NCBI GenBank assembly: GCA_029065305.1
Contig: JAIEIQ010000018.1
Coordinates: 1 to 11,923, forward strand
Reading direction: 5' to 3'
DNA: 11,923 nucleotides
Source: Oscillospiraceae bacterium
Lineage (GTDB): Bacteria > Bacillota > Clostridia > Oscillospirales > Oscillospiraceae
Numbering within the stretch: the first letter of the stretch is position 1; each line of letters starts with the position of its first letter. This document shows positions 1 to 6,218 of this stretch, piece by piece. Below the pieces are notes generated by a model. It had not been told where the DNA came from, ran no database searches, and worked only from the letters and a program-made list of their open reading frames with translations. The translations under genes and the position numbers were made by a program.

Positions 1-463
1 TCCCATAGGCGCTTCCGCCGTCATCCACCAGATGCCCGAACCCGCCGGCGCGCACCATCTCGCCGCTCTCCCTGCGCCCCAGGCAGATGGAGCCGGTCCC
101 GGCTATCAGGATAATGCCGTGGCATTCCGGAAATGCGGCGGCCAGGGCGGTTTCGCCGTCTGAGTACGTAAAAACTGGCGCCCGATATCCCCTGGCGGCA
201 AATGCCTCTGTAAGAAGCTGTTTGGCCCGGGGATTGCTGATGCCGGCCGCGCCGATTCCGATGCCGCCGCAGCTCTCGGCCTGGAACCCGGAGGCGTTCA
301 GCCAGCGCAGTATCTCCGCAAGCGTTGCCTGAAACTGCTCCGGGCTCTGGCCGTTCACGTTCAGCGGCCCGGCGGTGTGGCGCGCAATCACATGTCCGTC
401 TCTGTCCGCTGCGCTGATTTTTGTGGCGGTGCCTCCGCCGTCCATACCCAGAAGATATTTCAT
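1..463 (-). CDS. BadF/BadG/BcrA/BcrD-type amino-sugar kinase (GlcNAc/MurNAc kinase class), partial
   Basis: The gene starts at the ATG complementary to 461-463 and runs off the left edge, leaving 154 residues and one extra base. I translated it by hand. A phosphate-1 loop GMDGGGTATK lies at residues 6-15, GIGIGAAGIS at 67-76, a possible catalytic-base region YSDGETAL at 100-107, the phosphate-2 loop IAGTGS at 120-125, and GGFGHLVDDGGSAYG at 140-154. This order is typical of the BadF/BadG/BcrA/BcrD ATPase family in the hexokinase/actin-like fold, which includes N-acetylglucosamine kinases and clostridial MurK, which phosphorylates MurNAc and GlcNAc at C6. No signal peptide is visible, so it should be cytoplasmic. 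A ribosome site reading GGAAGGGAGA on the minus strand precedes the ATG by about nine bases. Beside NagZ-like and AmiE-like genes, an amino-sugar kinase of wall salvage is likely. The exact substrate (GlcNAc, MurNAc or both) cannot be read from the sequence. Confidence 0.88.
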   Translation of the reverse strand, partial: MKYLLGMDGGGTATKISAADRDGHVIARHTAGPLNVNGQSPEQFQATLAEILRWLNASGFQAESCGGIGIGAAGISNPRAKQLLTEAFAARGYRAPVFTYSDGETALAAAFPECHGIILIAGTGSICLGRRESGEMVRAGGFGHLVDDGGSAYG

Positions 464-499
464 AGGATGTGTCTCCCTTCCGATCTTGATGGATACCTT

Positions 500-528
500 A
501 GTATACATGGGCAGACGGAAAAAAGCAA
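500..528 (-). promoter_or_regulatory. Predicted sigma-A promoter of the divergent kinase gene
   Basis: On the minus strand, TTGCTT (complement of 523-528) is followed after 17 bases by TATACT (complement of 500-505). The -10 is close to consensus and the -35 keeps the TTG. It lies 37 bases before the kinase start, leaving room for a short leader and the ribosome site. It is called by eye. Confidence 0.55.
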
Positions 529-534
529 GATGGC

Positions 535-549
535 TGAAATAAAGTTTCA
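535..549. promoter_or_regulatory. Candidate operator TGAAA-N5-TTTCA between divergent promoters
   Basis: TGAAATAAAGTTTCA is a perfect 5-bp inverted repeat with a five-base spacer. Its first 14 bases recur exactly at 4150-4163, at the -10/+1 of the second binding-protein promoter, and a degraded version lies at 1878-1891 in the first. It falls between the -35 boxes of the kinase promoter (6 bases away) and the hydrolase promoter (18 bases away). Its sharing among several transcription units suggests a common DNA-binding regulator. RpiR/MurR-type proteins often recognise GAAA/TTTC half-sites, but naming the regulator is inference. Confidence 0.55.
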
Positions 550-567
550 ATGATATTCCAACTGGTG

Positions 568-597
568 TTGACAACCTTTACTGCCCTTTGCTATACT
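568..597 (+). promoter_or_regulatory. Predicted sigma-A promoter of the serine hydrolase gene
   Basis: A consensus TTGACA at 568-573 is followed after 18 bases by TATACT at 592-597. Transcription would begin near 604, about 30 bases before the ATG. The gene's ribosome site GAGAGGGG lies at 621-628. Confidence 0.75.
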
Positions 598-635
598 GAC
601 AGTTATCCAGATTTGGGAAAGAGAGGGGTTAGAGG

Positions 636-1730
636 ATGAAACCATTTCAGAAATCCATCGAGCTGGTACAGAGCGCGGTAGACGCGGGGCGAATCGCGGG
701 CGCCGCCCTGGCAATCGGGGATCGGGACCGGCTGTTTGTGGAGGAGACATTCGGGTATACGTCCTTTGCCGATCTGACCGGCGGCGCTTCGGCGGTGGAC
801 TGCCATACGCTTTACGATATGGCGTCGGTCAGCAAGATCATGTCCACAACAATGGTCACGCTCCGCTTCCTTGCGGACGGGCTGATGGATTTGGCCGACA
901 TGCTGCCGGTGTACTTTGGCGGGATGGTCCCCGAGGACAAGGCCCAGATCACGCTGTTCCAGCTCCTGACCCACACATCCGGCTTCCCGGCGCACCTTTC
1001 GCTGGAGGAGCATGTGGAGCCCGGCGGCGATATTGCTGATTTTCTGCTGCATGAGCCGCTGGCCTATACGCCGGGAACCCAGGTGGTATACAGCTGCATG
1101 GGCTTTATTCTTCTGGCCAAAGCGCTGGAGCGCATCGGCGGACAGCCGCTGGATACGCTGGCCCGCCGGCTGGTGTTTGAGCCGCTGGGCATGGCCCGCA
1201 CCGGATACCACCGGCTGGATATGCCCATCGACGCGGCAAACACAGCCTTTACGGAGCGGGATCACAAAACCGGGCAGTGGCTTGCTGGCAGGGTGCATGA
1301 CGAGAACGCCAGATTTCAGAACGGTGTGTCCGGCAACGCGGGCGTGTTTTCCGATATCAGGGACTGCGTAAGATTCGCGCGGATGCTGGCGGGGTATGGA
1401 ACACTGGACAGTGTGGAGCTGATTCCGAGAAGGATTTTCGACCAGGCGATCCGGAATCATACGCCGGGCATGGAGGAAAACCGGGGGCTGGGATTCCACC
1501 TGGCTAACGGACACTTCAGCTATTCGGGGCTGTTTTTTGACCAGAGGGCCTTCGGCCACACCGGCTTCACCGGGCCCCACATGCTGGTATCGCCGGACAC
1601 CGGGCTGTATGTGGTGCTCCTCAACAACCGTGTGCACCCGGAACGGGAGCGGGACAGCGGAAATCTGCGTCTGCGCCGGCTGCTGAACACACAGGCGGCG
1701 ATTGAATATGAACAAATCCGGATAAAGTGA
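636..1730 (+). CDS. Cytoplasmic serine hydrolase, class C beta-lactamase/AmiE-like family
   Basis: This 364-residue protein belongs to the Beta-lactamase (PF00144) serine hydrolase family. The nucleophile motif SVSK is at residues 64-67, the second motif reads YSC at 152-154 within VVYSCMGFILLAKALE, and HTG at 308-310 is the equivalent of KTG. VHDENA near 220-225 and VSGNAGVFS at 231-239 resemble the VHD(E/G)NA and VSGHAGLFS segments of AmiE/YbbE-type proteins. There is no signal peptide or membrane segment, so it is predicted to be cytoplasmic. Family members include penicillin-binding proteins, esterases, D-aminopeptidases and the Bacillus N-acetylmuramoyl-L-alanine amidase AmiE. Beside a NagZ-like enzyme and an amino-sugar kinase, amidase action on imported muropeptides is the favoured but unproven role. 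The second-motif Cys, where Asn or Asp is usual, is a point of interest. The ATG at 636 has a good ribosome site seven bases upstream. The gene forms its own unit between promoter 568-597 and terminator 1734-1789. Confidence 0.85.
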   Translation: MKPFQKSIELVQSAVDAGRIAGAALAIGDRDRLFVEETFGYTSFADLTGGASAVDCHTLYDMASVSKIMSTTMVTLRFLADGLMDLADMLPVYFGGMVPEDKAQITLFQLLTHTSGFPAHLSLEEHVEPGGDIADFLLHEPLAYTPGTQVVYSCMGFILLAKALERIGGQPLDTLARRLVFEPLGMARTGYHRLDMPIDAANTAFTERDHKTGQWLAGRVHDENARFQNGVSGNAGVFSDIRDCVRFARMLAGYGTLDSVELIPRRIFDQAIRNHTPGMEENRGLGFHLANGHFSYSGLFFDQRAFGHTGFTGPHMLVSPDTGLYVVLLNNRVHPERERDSGNLRLRRLLNTQAAIEYEQIRIK

Positions 1731-1733
1731 AGG

Positions 1734-1789
1734 AAAACTCCCTTCGCGGCTGGGCGGCGGTACGGCGTCCTTCTGCGGGGGAGTTTTTT
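1734..1789 (+). terminator. Rho-independent terminator after the serine hydrolase gene
   Basis: AAAACTCCC at 1734-1742 is complementary to GGGAGTTTT at 1779-1787, and the T run continues to 1789. The loop is long, about 36 bases, and GC-rich, so internal folding is probable. It starts three bases after the stop codon. The right arm lies inside the block (from 1767) that is duplicated upstream of the second binding-protein gene. There the equivalent stretch (4053-4062) keeps a T run but lacks a left arm. Confidence 0.7.
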
Positions 1790-1803
1790 CTCGGCTTTGT
1801 CTC

Positions 1804-1834
1804 TCTTTCATAAAAACCTGTGATTTCAGAAAGA
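1804..1834. promoter_or_regulatory. Upstream dyad TCTTTC-N19-GAAAGA, copy 1
   Basis: The inverted repeat arms TCTTTC (1804-1809) and GAAAGA (1829-1834) are separated by 19 bases and end 15 bases before the -35. Spacing of the arms and distance to the -35 are identical in copy 2, although the bases between the arms have diverged. TTTCAGAAA (1824-1832), itself a short palindrome, overlaps the right arm. The position suggests an activator site or upstream control element; the protein is unknown. Confidence 0.45.
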
Positions 1835-1849
1835 CAAGGATATTTACTA

Positions 1850-1878
1850 TTGACAAAATTCACGAAAGATCATATAAT
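1850..1878 (+). promoter_or_regulatory. Perfect sigma-A promoter of the first binding-protein gene
   Basis: TTGACA at 1850-1855, 17 bases, then TATAAT at 1873-1878: both boxes and the spacing are exact consensus. Transcription should start near 1885, giving a leader of about 190 bases. A degraded copy of the TGAAA-N5-TTTC palindrome overlaps the -10 and start site (1878-1891). Confidence 0.9.
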
Positions 1879-1891
1879 GAAACAAAGTTCC
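1878..1891. promoter_or_regulatory. Degenerate copy of the TGAAA-N5-TTTC candidate operator
   Basis: TGAAACAAAGTTCC aligns with the perfect palindrome at 535-549 and with 4150-4163, but its right arm reads TTCC instead of TTTC. It occupies the same place relative to the -10 as in copy 2. If it is an operator, it should bind more weakly, so the two binding-protein genes may differ in repression. Confidence 0.35.
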
Positions 1892-1944
1892 GCGCAGTGT
1901 CCTGTTTTGGAAAAAAGCGCAAATCCATTCAGCGTTGTATCCCC

Positions 1945-1981
1945 ATTCCGGAGGCGCTTGACGTTCAGGCGCTTTCGGGAT
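1945..1981 (+). promoter_or_regulatory. Long RNA hairpin in the 5' leader of the first binding-protein gene
   Basis: Positions 1945-1961 pair without a break with 1965-1981, giving a 17-bp stem closed by the loop CGT (1962-1964). Four of the pairs are G-U, so the fold is good in RNA but imperfect as a DNA palindrome, which favours an RNA element over an operator. No T run follows, so it is not a normal terminator. It sits in the roughly 115 bases present only in copy 1, about 60 bases after the predicted transcript start and 95 before the ATG. AAAGCGC at 1914-1920 is complementary to GCGCTTT at 1969-1975, so an alternative fold is possible. The rest of the 1731-2076 intergenic stretch holds the terminator, dyad, promoter and a second ribosome-site-like AAGGAGG at 2002-2008. 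I recognise no known riboswitch class. Confidence 0.6.
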
Positions 1982-2076
1982 TCGCAAGCGATCACTGTAA
2001 AAAGGAGGAAGAGGACTGGAGAGAAACAATCACTGACGGCGACTTATTTCTGAAACGATTATGAGGAGGAAAGAGT

Positions 2077-3957
2077 ATGAAGAAAAGAAATCGTTGGCTG
2101 GCTTTGATACTTGCCGGAGTGATGCTGCTGGCGACGGCCTGCGGCGCGAAGCCGGGCAATTCTGGCAATGGCGGCGGCGATGACGTTGTGACCGAGGGGC
2201 CCCACGGCATCAAGTACGCGCAGGATCAAACGCTGCATCTGGTATACTCCACGGAGGCGGAAACCCTGCACCCCTATTCCGGAAGCAACACCGCGGGCAC
2301 TTGGCAGGCCATCTCCAATCTGTGCGAGGGCCTTACCAGCGTGGACCAGTACGGCAACTTTGTCCCCGGCCTGGCGGAGAGCCACGAGGTCAGTGACGAC
2401 GGTTTGGTGTACACCTACCATATCCGCAAGGGCCTCCACTGGGTGGACTGGGAAGGCAATGAGAAGGACGCGCTGACGGCGCAGGACTTCGTGACTGCTG
2501 CCCGCTACATCTGCGATCCGGACAACGCCTCCGGCGCCGCGTCCTACTATCAGGACATCGTCGCGGGAGCCACCGCCCTGCTGGCGGGGGAGACCGAGGA
2601 TATGGAGACCCTGGGTGTGAAGGCGCTGGACGAGAACACCCTTGAGATCACCCTGGAGAAGCCGGTGCCCTACTTCTACGGCTACGGCGGACATATCATC
2701 CCCGTGCCCACCGCCCTCTTTGAAGAGTTGGGCGAGAGCTACGGCATGGATCATGAGTCCATGTACTTCATCGGGCCCTACCGTCTAGTGGAGTTTGAGC
2801 CCCAGATGTCCAGAGCCTACGAGAAGAACAACAGCTACTGGGATGCGGGCAACGTCCATATCCAGAGAGTGGAGATGACCTATAACGCCGAGGCGGATAC
2901 GCTGGCTCCGGAGCTGTTCAAGCGGGGCGAGGTGGACGAGGCGACCATCGGCGCCAACATCGTGACCGAGTGGATGACCGCTGATGACACCAAGGATATC
3001 ACCCTTCCGCCTCAGCCGGATCCCACCTATACTTATTACTATGGCTTCTGCTATGTGCCCGCTTTCGACGCGGAGTATAATCCGGAGGCTTGGGTAAAGG
3101 CTATCGATAACGAGAACTTCCGCCAGTCCCTGTACTGGGGTCTGGACCGTGTGAAGGCCAGAATGGCGACCATGCCCTACAACACGGAGAACTTCTTGGT
3201 CACCACCATCACCCCGGTGCAGTGGTGCCCCATTGACGGAACCGACTACACGGAGCTGGATCCCATTGCGGAGATTACCAACAGGGACAACTTCTCCTTT
3301 GACGAGGCCAAGGCCCTGGAGTACAAGGCGAAGGCCGTGGAGGAGCTGACTGCTGAGGGCGTGGAGTTCCCCATCAAGGTTTATATGCCGTATAACCCTG
3401 CCAGCTCCGGCTGGGATCAGGAGGTGCAGGTCGTCAAGCAGCAGCTGGAGGACCTCCTCGGATCCGACTATGTGGAGATCACCATTGAGGCGGGCCCCTC
3501 CACCGGCTTCCTGGCGGATGTCCGCCGTACCGGCAAGTACGGCTTCATGAAGCTGAACAACGGCGCCTCCGATTATGATCCCCAGGCGTGGACTGTGGCC
3601 TTCTCCGAGGGCAACAGCTGGACCTTCCTTGACGCGGCTGTTGGTCCCAACGTGCAGGCCCTGGCCAAGGAGTACCTGGAGCTGCTGAACAAGGCGAAGT
3701 CGATCACCTCTCTGTCCGTAGAGCGGTATCAGGCGTTTGCCGAGGCCGAGAAGTTCCTTCTGGAGCACGCGCTGGTGATCCCGTTCACCGCCGACTCCAC
3801 CGGGTATGTCGCGGCGAAGGTGAATCCCTTCGAGAAGATGCACAACAGTGACGGCGGCTGGAAGTACGCGAGAGTCCTGGCCGAGCCCATGACCATCGAG
3901 CAGTATAATGCCTGCTACGAGGATTGGCTGGTGGCCCGCGAGGAGTCCAGAAAATAA
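2077..3957 (+). CDS. oppA: Oligopeptide ABC transporter substrate-binding lipoprotein, copy 1
   Basis: This 626-residue family 5 extracellular solute-binding protein (SBP_bac_5) most resembles AmiA/OppA of Gram-positive peptide importers. The N-terminus MKKRNRW, a hydrophobic stretch and ATAC give a lipoprotein signal with Cys22 as the lipidated residue; Ala rather than Leu at -3 is less common. A short Gly-rich linker (about 25-36) precedes the fold. Typical family segments include TLHPY (63-67), YTYHIRKGLHWVDW (112-125), LTAQDFVTAARY (133-144), GPYRLVEFEP (233-242) and the interlobe segment FRQSLYWGLDR. The C-terminus ends in EESRK after an EQYNACYEDWL segment resembling the AmiA tail. The ATG at 2077 has AGGAGG at 2064-2069. 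It is paralogous to the next gene and has its own consensus promoter and 3' hairpin. Its ligand is probably a peptide; a muropeptide is suggested only by neighbours. Confidence 0.9.
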   Translation: MKKRNRWLALILAGVMLLATACGAKPGNSGNGGGDDVVTEGPHGIKYAQDQTLHLVYSTEAETLHPYSGSNTAGTWQAISNLCEGLTSVDQYGNFVPGLAESHEVSDDGLVYTYHIRKGLHWVDWEGNEKDALTAQDFVTAARYICDPDNASGAASYYQDIVAGATALLAGETEDMETLGVKALDENTLEITLEKPVPYFYGYGGHIIPVPTALFEELGESYGMDHESMYFIGPYRLVEFEPQMSRAYEKNNSYWDAGNVHIQRVEMTYNAEADTLAPELFKRGEVDEATIGANIVTEWMTADDTKDITLPPQPDPTYTYYYGFCYVPAFDAEYNPEAWVKAIDNENFRQSLYWGLDRVKARMATMPYNTENFLVTTITPVQWCPIDGTDYTELDPIAEITNRDNFSFDEAKALEYKAKAVEELTAEGVEFPIKVYMPYNPASSGWDQEVQVVKQQLEDLLGSDYVEITIEAGPSTGFLADVRRTGKYGFMKLNNGASDYDPQAWTVAFSEGNSWTFLDAAVGPNVQALAKEYLELLNKAKSITSLSVERYQAFAEAEKFLLEHALVIPFTADSTGYVAAKVNPFEKMHNSDGGWKYARVLAEPMTIEQYNACYEDWLVAREESRK

Positions 3958-3978
3958 CAAAAGAGAGAAAATGCCATA

Positions 3979-4012
3979 GGCCGGCTATCGAGCTTTCGAT
4001 AGCCGGCCCTTT
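3979..4012 (+). terminator. Hairpin after the first binding-protein gene, probable weak terminator
   Basis: GGCCGGCTATCGA (3979-3991) pairs perfectly with TCGATAGCCGGCC (3996-4008), giving a 13-bp stem with the loop GCTT. Only CTTTGC follows, so the U tract is poor. The stem begins 21 bases after the stop codon. It may terminate partly or protect the 3' end of the mRNA. The homologous hairpin after copy 2 differs by compensatory changes. Confidence 0.7.
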
Positions 4013-4075
4013 GCATAATTGCCGCCGGGGGGGATAGTGTCCTTCTGTCAGAGGAGATTTTTACATTTTTGTCTC

Positions 4076-4106
4076 TCTTTCATAAAAACCGACGATTTTA
4101 GAAAGA
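4076..4106. promoter_or_regulatory. Upstream dyad TCTTTC-N19-GAAAGA, copy 2
   Basis: TCTTTC at 4076-4081 and GAAAGA at 4101-4106 have the same 19-base spacing and the same 15-base distance to the -35 as in copy 1. Here the arms extend inward: TAAAA (4083-4087) faces TTTTA (4096-4100), making a longer dyad with one unpaired base. This supports it as a functional site. Confidence 0.45.
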
Positions 4107-4121
4107 TTTTGATATTCACTA

Positions 4122-4150
4122 TTGACAAAATATTGAGAAGAATATATAAT
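4122..4150 (+). promoter_or_regulatory. Perfect sigma-A promoter of the second binding-protein gene and transporter operon
   Basis: TTGACA at 4122-4127, 17 bases, then TATAAT at 4145-4150, exact consensus as in copy 1. The predicted start near 4157 gives a leader of about 77 bases. No other convincing promoter is seen between 6166 and 6307, so this one probably also serves oppBCDF and the genes after them. Confidence 0.9.
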
Positions 4151-4164
4151 GAAATAAAGTTTCC
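4150..4164. promoter_or_regulatory. Candidate operator GAAA-N5-TTTC over the transcription start
   Basis: TGAAATAAAGTTTC matches 535-548 base for base; the next base is C instead of A, so the palindrome here is GAAA-N5-TTTC. It overlaps the last base of the -10 and covers the predicted +1, a classic repressor position. Confidence 0.5.
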
Positions 4165-4233
4165 TGTTGACTGGTTTTTTTGGAAAAAAGTTCAATTCAC
4201 CCGACACCAAAACATTTATAAGGAGGAAGGAGC

Positions 4234-6165
4234 ATGAAAAAGAGAAATCGTTGGATGGCGTTTATGCTCGCCGGATTGATGCTGCTGGCGGTAGCCTGCG
4301 GCACAAAACCGGACAGCACGGACGGCACAGGCGGGAGTCCGAATCCCAGCAATGATTCGGATGCGAACGCGGGCGCTCAGAGCCCGGCCGGCAGCACTCC
4401 ACAGGACAATCCCTACGGCTTGGTTTATGCGGAGGAGCAGACGCTGAACACGGTGTACAACGTGGAGGCGTCCACCCTGCATCCCTACACGGGCGACGGC
4501 TCTGCGGGCACCTGGGTGGCCATTTCCAATCTGACAGAGGGCCTCCAGACCGTGGATCAGTATGGCAACTTTATTCCGGGCTTGGCGGAGAGCATTGAGA
4601 TCAGCGAGGACGAGCTGGTCTATACCTACCATCTGCGCAAGGGCTTGCAGTGGGTGGACTGGGAAGGCAATGAGATGTGCGAGCTGACGGCGCAGGATTT
4701 TGTGACCGCGGCCCAGTTTATCTGTGACCCCGCGAACGCTGCCAGCGCCGCGTCCTACTATGACGGGATTATCTCCGGCGCAACGGCGGTTTTGTCCGGC
4801 GAGGCCGATATGAGCGCGCTGGAGTTTAAAGCCCTGGACGAGTACACCGTCGAGATTACCCTGGAGCGCCAGGTCCCGTATTTTGACGGCTACGGCGGAC
4901 ACTTCCTGCCGATGTGCACCTCTCTGTATGAGGAGCTCGGGGCCTCCTATGGCATGGACAATGAATCCCTGTATTATATCGGGCCCTACCGCCTGACCTC
5001 CTTCGATCCCCAGAGCCAGCGGGTTTATGAGAAGAACTACAGCTACTGGGACGCGGACAACGTACATATTGAAAAGGTGATTGCCACCTACAACGCGGAG
5101 GCCGCTACGCTGGCGCCGGAGCTGTTCAGCCGCGGCGAGATCGACCAGGCCAAGATTGGGACTGATATCCTGTCCGAGCGGATGGCAAATCCCGATACGA
5201 AGAATATTACGATCCCCGGCCAGCCGGACGGCACCTACATGTATTACTACCTGTTCAACTATGTGCCCAACTTCGGCGACGACGCGGCGAAGGCCAAGTG
5301 GATCACCGTGGTTGACAACGAGAACTTCCGCCAGTCCCTGTACTGGGGCCTGGACCGCGTGAAGGCGAAGATGGCCCAGGAGCCCTACAATCCGGAGCTG
5401 TTCCTGAGCAATACGATTACCCCGGTTTCCTGGTGCTCCGTGGACGGCGTAGACTTCACCGAGATCGAGCCTCTGGCAACGATTACCCACAGAGAGAATT
5501 GGGGCTTTGACGCCGGTAAGGCGCTGGAGTACCGGGACAAGGCCGTGGAGGAGCTGACCGCGCAGGGGATCTCCTTCCCCATTGAGATTTACCTGCCCTA
5601 CGACCCCTCCACCCAGAACCTGGATATGGAGACGCAGGTTGTCAAGCAGCAGCTGGAGGAGCTTCTGGGGACGGACTACATCACGATTACCATTGAAACC
5701 GGTCCCTCCACGGGCTTCCTGGACGCGGTCCGCCGCGCGGGCAATTACGGTATGCTCAAGAGCCGCAACGGCGCCGCGGAGTATGACCCGGAGAAGTGGG
5801 TCATTGCCTTTGACCGGAACAACACCTGGTGCTTCCTCGATAAGGCGGCGGGCCCGAACGTGAAGGCTCTAGCCGACGAGTATCTGTCCATGCTGGACGC
5901 GGCCAAGGCTATCACCACCAACTCTATGGAGCGCTATCAGGCGTTTGCGGAGGCGGAGGCGTTTTTGATTGACCACGCCCTGGTGATCCCCGTCTGCGCC
6001 GACTCCACCGGGTACATGGTGACCAAGCTGAATCCCCTGGAGGGGATGCACAACACAGACGGGAGCTTCAAGTATTATCACCTTCTTGCGGAGCCGCTGA
6101 CTGTGGAGCAGTATAATCAGATCTATGCCGATTGGCTGGCAGCCCGCGAGGAATCCAGAAAATAA
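4234..6165 (+). CDS. oppA: Oligopeptide ABC transporter substrate-binding lipoprotein, copy 2
   Basis: This 643-residue paralogue of the preceding gene is also of the SBP_bac_5 AmiA/OppA type. The lipoprotein signal has the same MKKRNRW start and Cys22 (AVAC), followed by a longer Ser/Gly/Pro/Asn-rich linker (about 23-60) that accounts for most of the extra length. Family segments match copy 1: TLHPY, YTYHLRKGLQWVDW, LTAQDFVTAAQF, GPYRLTSFDP, FRQSLYWGLDR, and the end in EESRK. The ATG at 4234 lies five bases after AAGGAGGAAG at 4220-4229. Many differences from copy 1 fall throughout both lobes, so a different ligand range is plausible. This copy heads the transporter operon, separated from oppB only by a hairpin and about 140 bases, so it is probably the main partner of the importer. 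Confidence 0.9.
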   Translation: MKKRNRWMAFMLAGLMLLAVACGTKPDSTDGTGGSPNPSNDSDANAGAQSPAGSTPQDNPYGLVYAEEQTLNTVYNVEASTLHPYTGDGSAGTWVAISNLTEGLQTVDQYGNFIPGLAESIEISEDELVYTYHLRKGLQWVDWEGNEMCELTAQDFVTAAQFICDPANAASAASYYDGIISGATAVLSGEADMSALEFKALDEYTVEITLERQVPYFDGYGGHFLPMCTSLYEELGASYGMDNESLYYIGPYRLTSFDPQSQRVYEKNYSYWDADNVHIEKVIATYNAEAATLAPELFSRGEIDQAKIGTDILSERMANPDTKNITIPGQPDGTYMYYYLFNYVPNFGDDAAKAKWITVVDNENFRQSLYWGLDRVKAKMAQEPYNPELFLSNTITPVSWCSVDGVDFTEIEPLATITHRENWGFDAGKALEYRDKAVEELTAQGISFPIEIYLPYDPSTQNLDMETQVVKQQLEELLGTDYITITIETGPSTGFLDAVRRAGNYGMLKSRNGAAEYDPEKWVIAFDRNNTWCFLDKAAGPNVKALADEYLSMLDAAKAITTNSMERYQAFAEAEAFLIDHALVIPVCADSTGYMVTKLNPLEGMHNTDGSFKYYHLLAEPLTVEQYNQIYADWLAAREESRK

Positions 6166-6186
6166 CTAAGACGGGGAAAATGCCAT

Positions 6187-6218
6187 GGGCTGGCTGTCGG
6201 ATCTCCGATGGTCAGCCC
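6187..6218 (+). promoter_or_regulatory. Intercistronic hairpin between binding-protein gene 2 and oppB
   Basis: GGGCTGGCTGTCGG (6187-6200) pairs with CCGATGGTCAGCCC (6205-6218) through 14 pairs, three of them G-U, around the loop ATCT. Only TTTG follows, so read-through into oppB is expected. Such a hairpin commonly lets a binding protein be made in excess over its permease, by partial termination or by protecting the upstream mRNA. It is homologous to the hairpin at 3979-4008. Confidence 0.65.

Larger units (their letters stand above)
1767..4013 (+). repeat. Tandem duplication copy 1: promoter, leader, binding-protein gene and 3' hairpin
   Basis: Similarity with copy 2 begins at GTCCTTCTG (1767; 4039 in copy 2). 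It passes through an upstream dyad and a consensus promoter at a constant offset of 2,272 bases, through the whole coding region, and ends after the 3' hairpin and its CTTTG. The offset drops to 2,157 at the start codons because copy 1 carries about 115 extra leader bases. The copies are clearly diverged, but short perfect runs remain, such as the 32 identical bases at 3109-3140 and 5317-5348. Confidence 0.85.

Noticed and set aside
87..332. Plus-strand 81-codon frame near the left edge
   Set aside because: It is a shadow of the minus-strand sugar kinase, whose phosphate-binding loops are clear.
603..1856. Long minus-strand open frame opposite the serine hydrolase gene
   Set aside because: It lies antisense to a gene with clear family motifs, covers its promoter-proximal and terminator regions, and shows no recognisable domain. 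It arises from GC-rich codon use.
1820..2053. Plus-strand 77-codon frame in the copy 1 leader, and a 72-codon frame at 4019-4237
   Set aside because: Both run straight through a consensus promoter and start before the predicted transcription start, with no ribosome site and no similarity to each other despite homologous DNA.
2785..5490. Minus-strand frames of 391 and 424 codons opposite the two binding-protein genes
   Set aside because: Both mirror paralogous genes read on the plus strand. Their translations are low-complexity, rich in Leu, Val, Gly, His and Arg, and lack domains; the second also runs out of the coding region over the start of copy 2.
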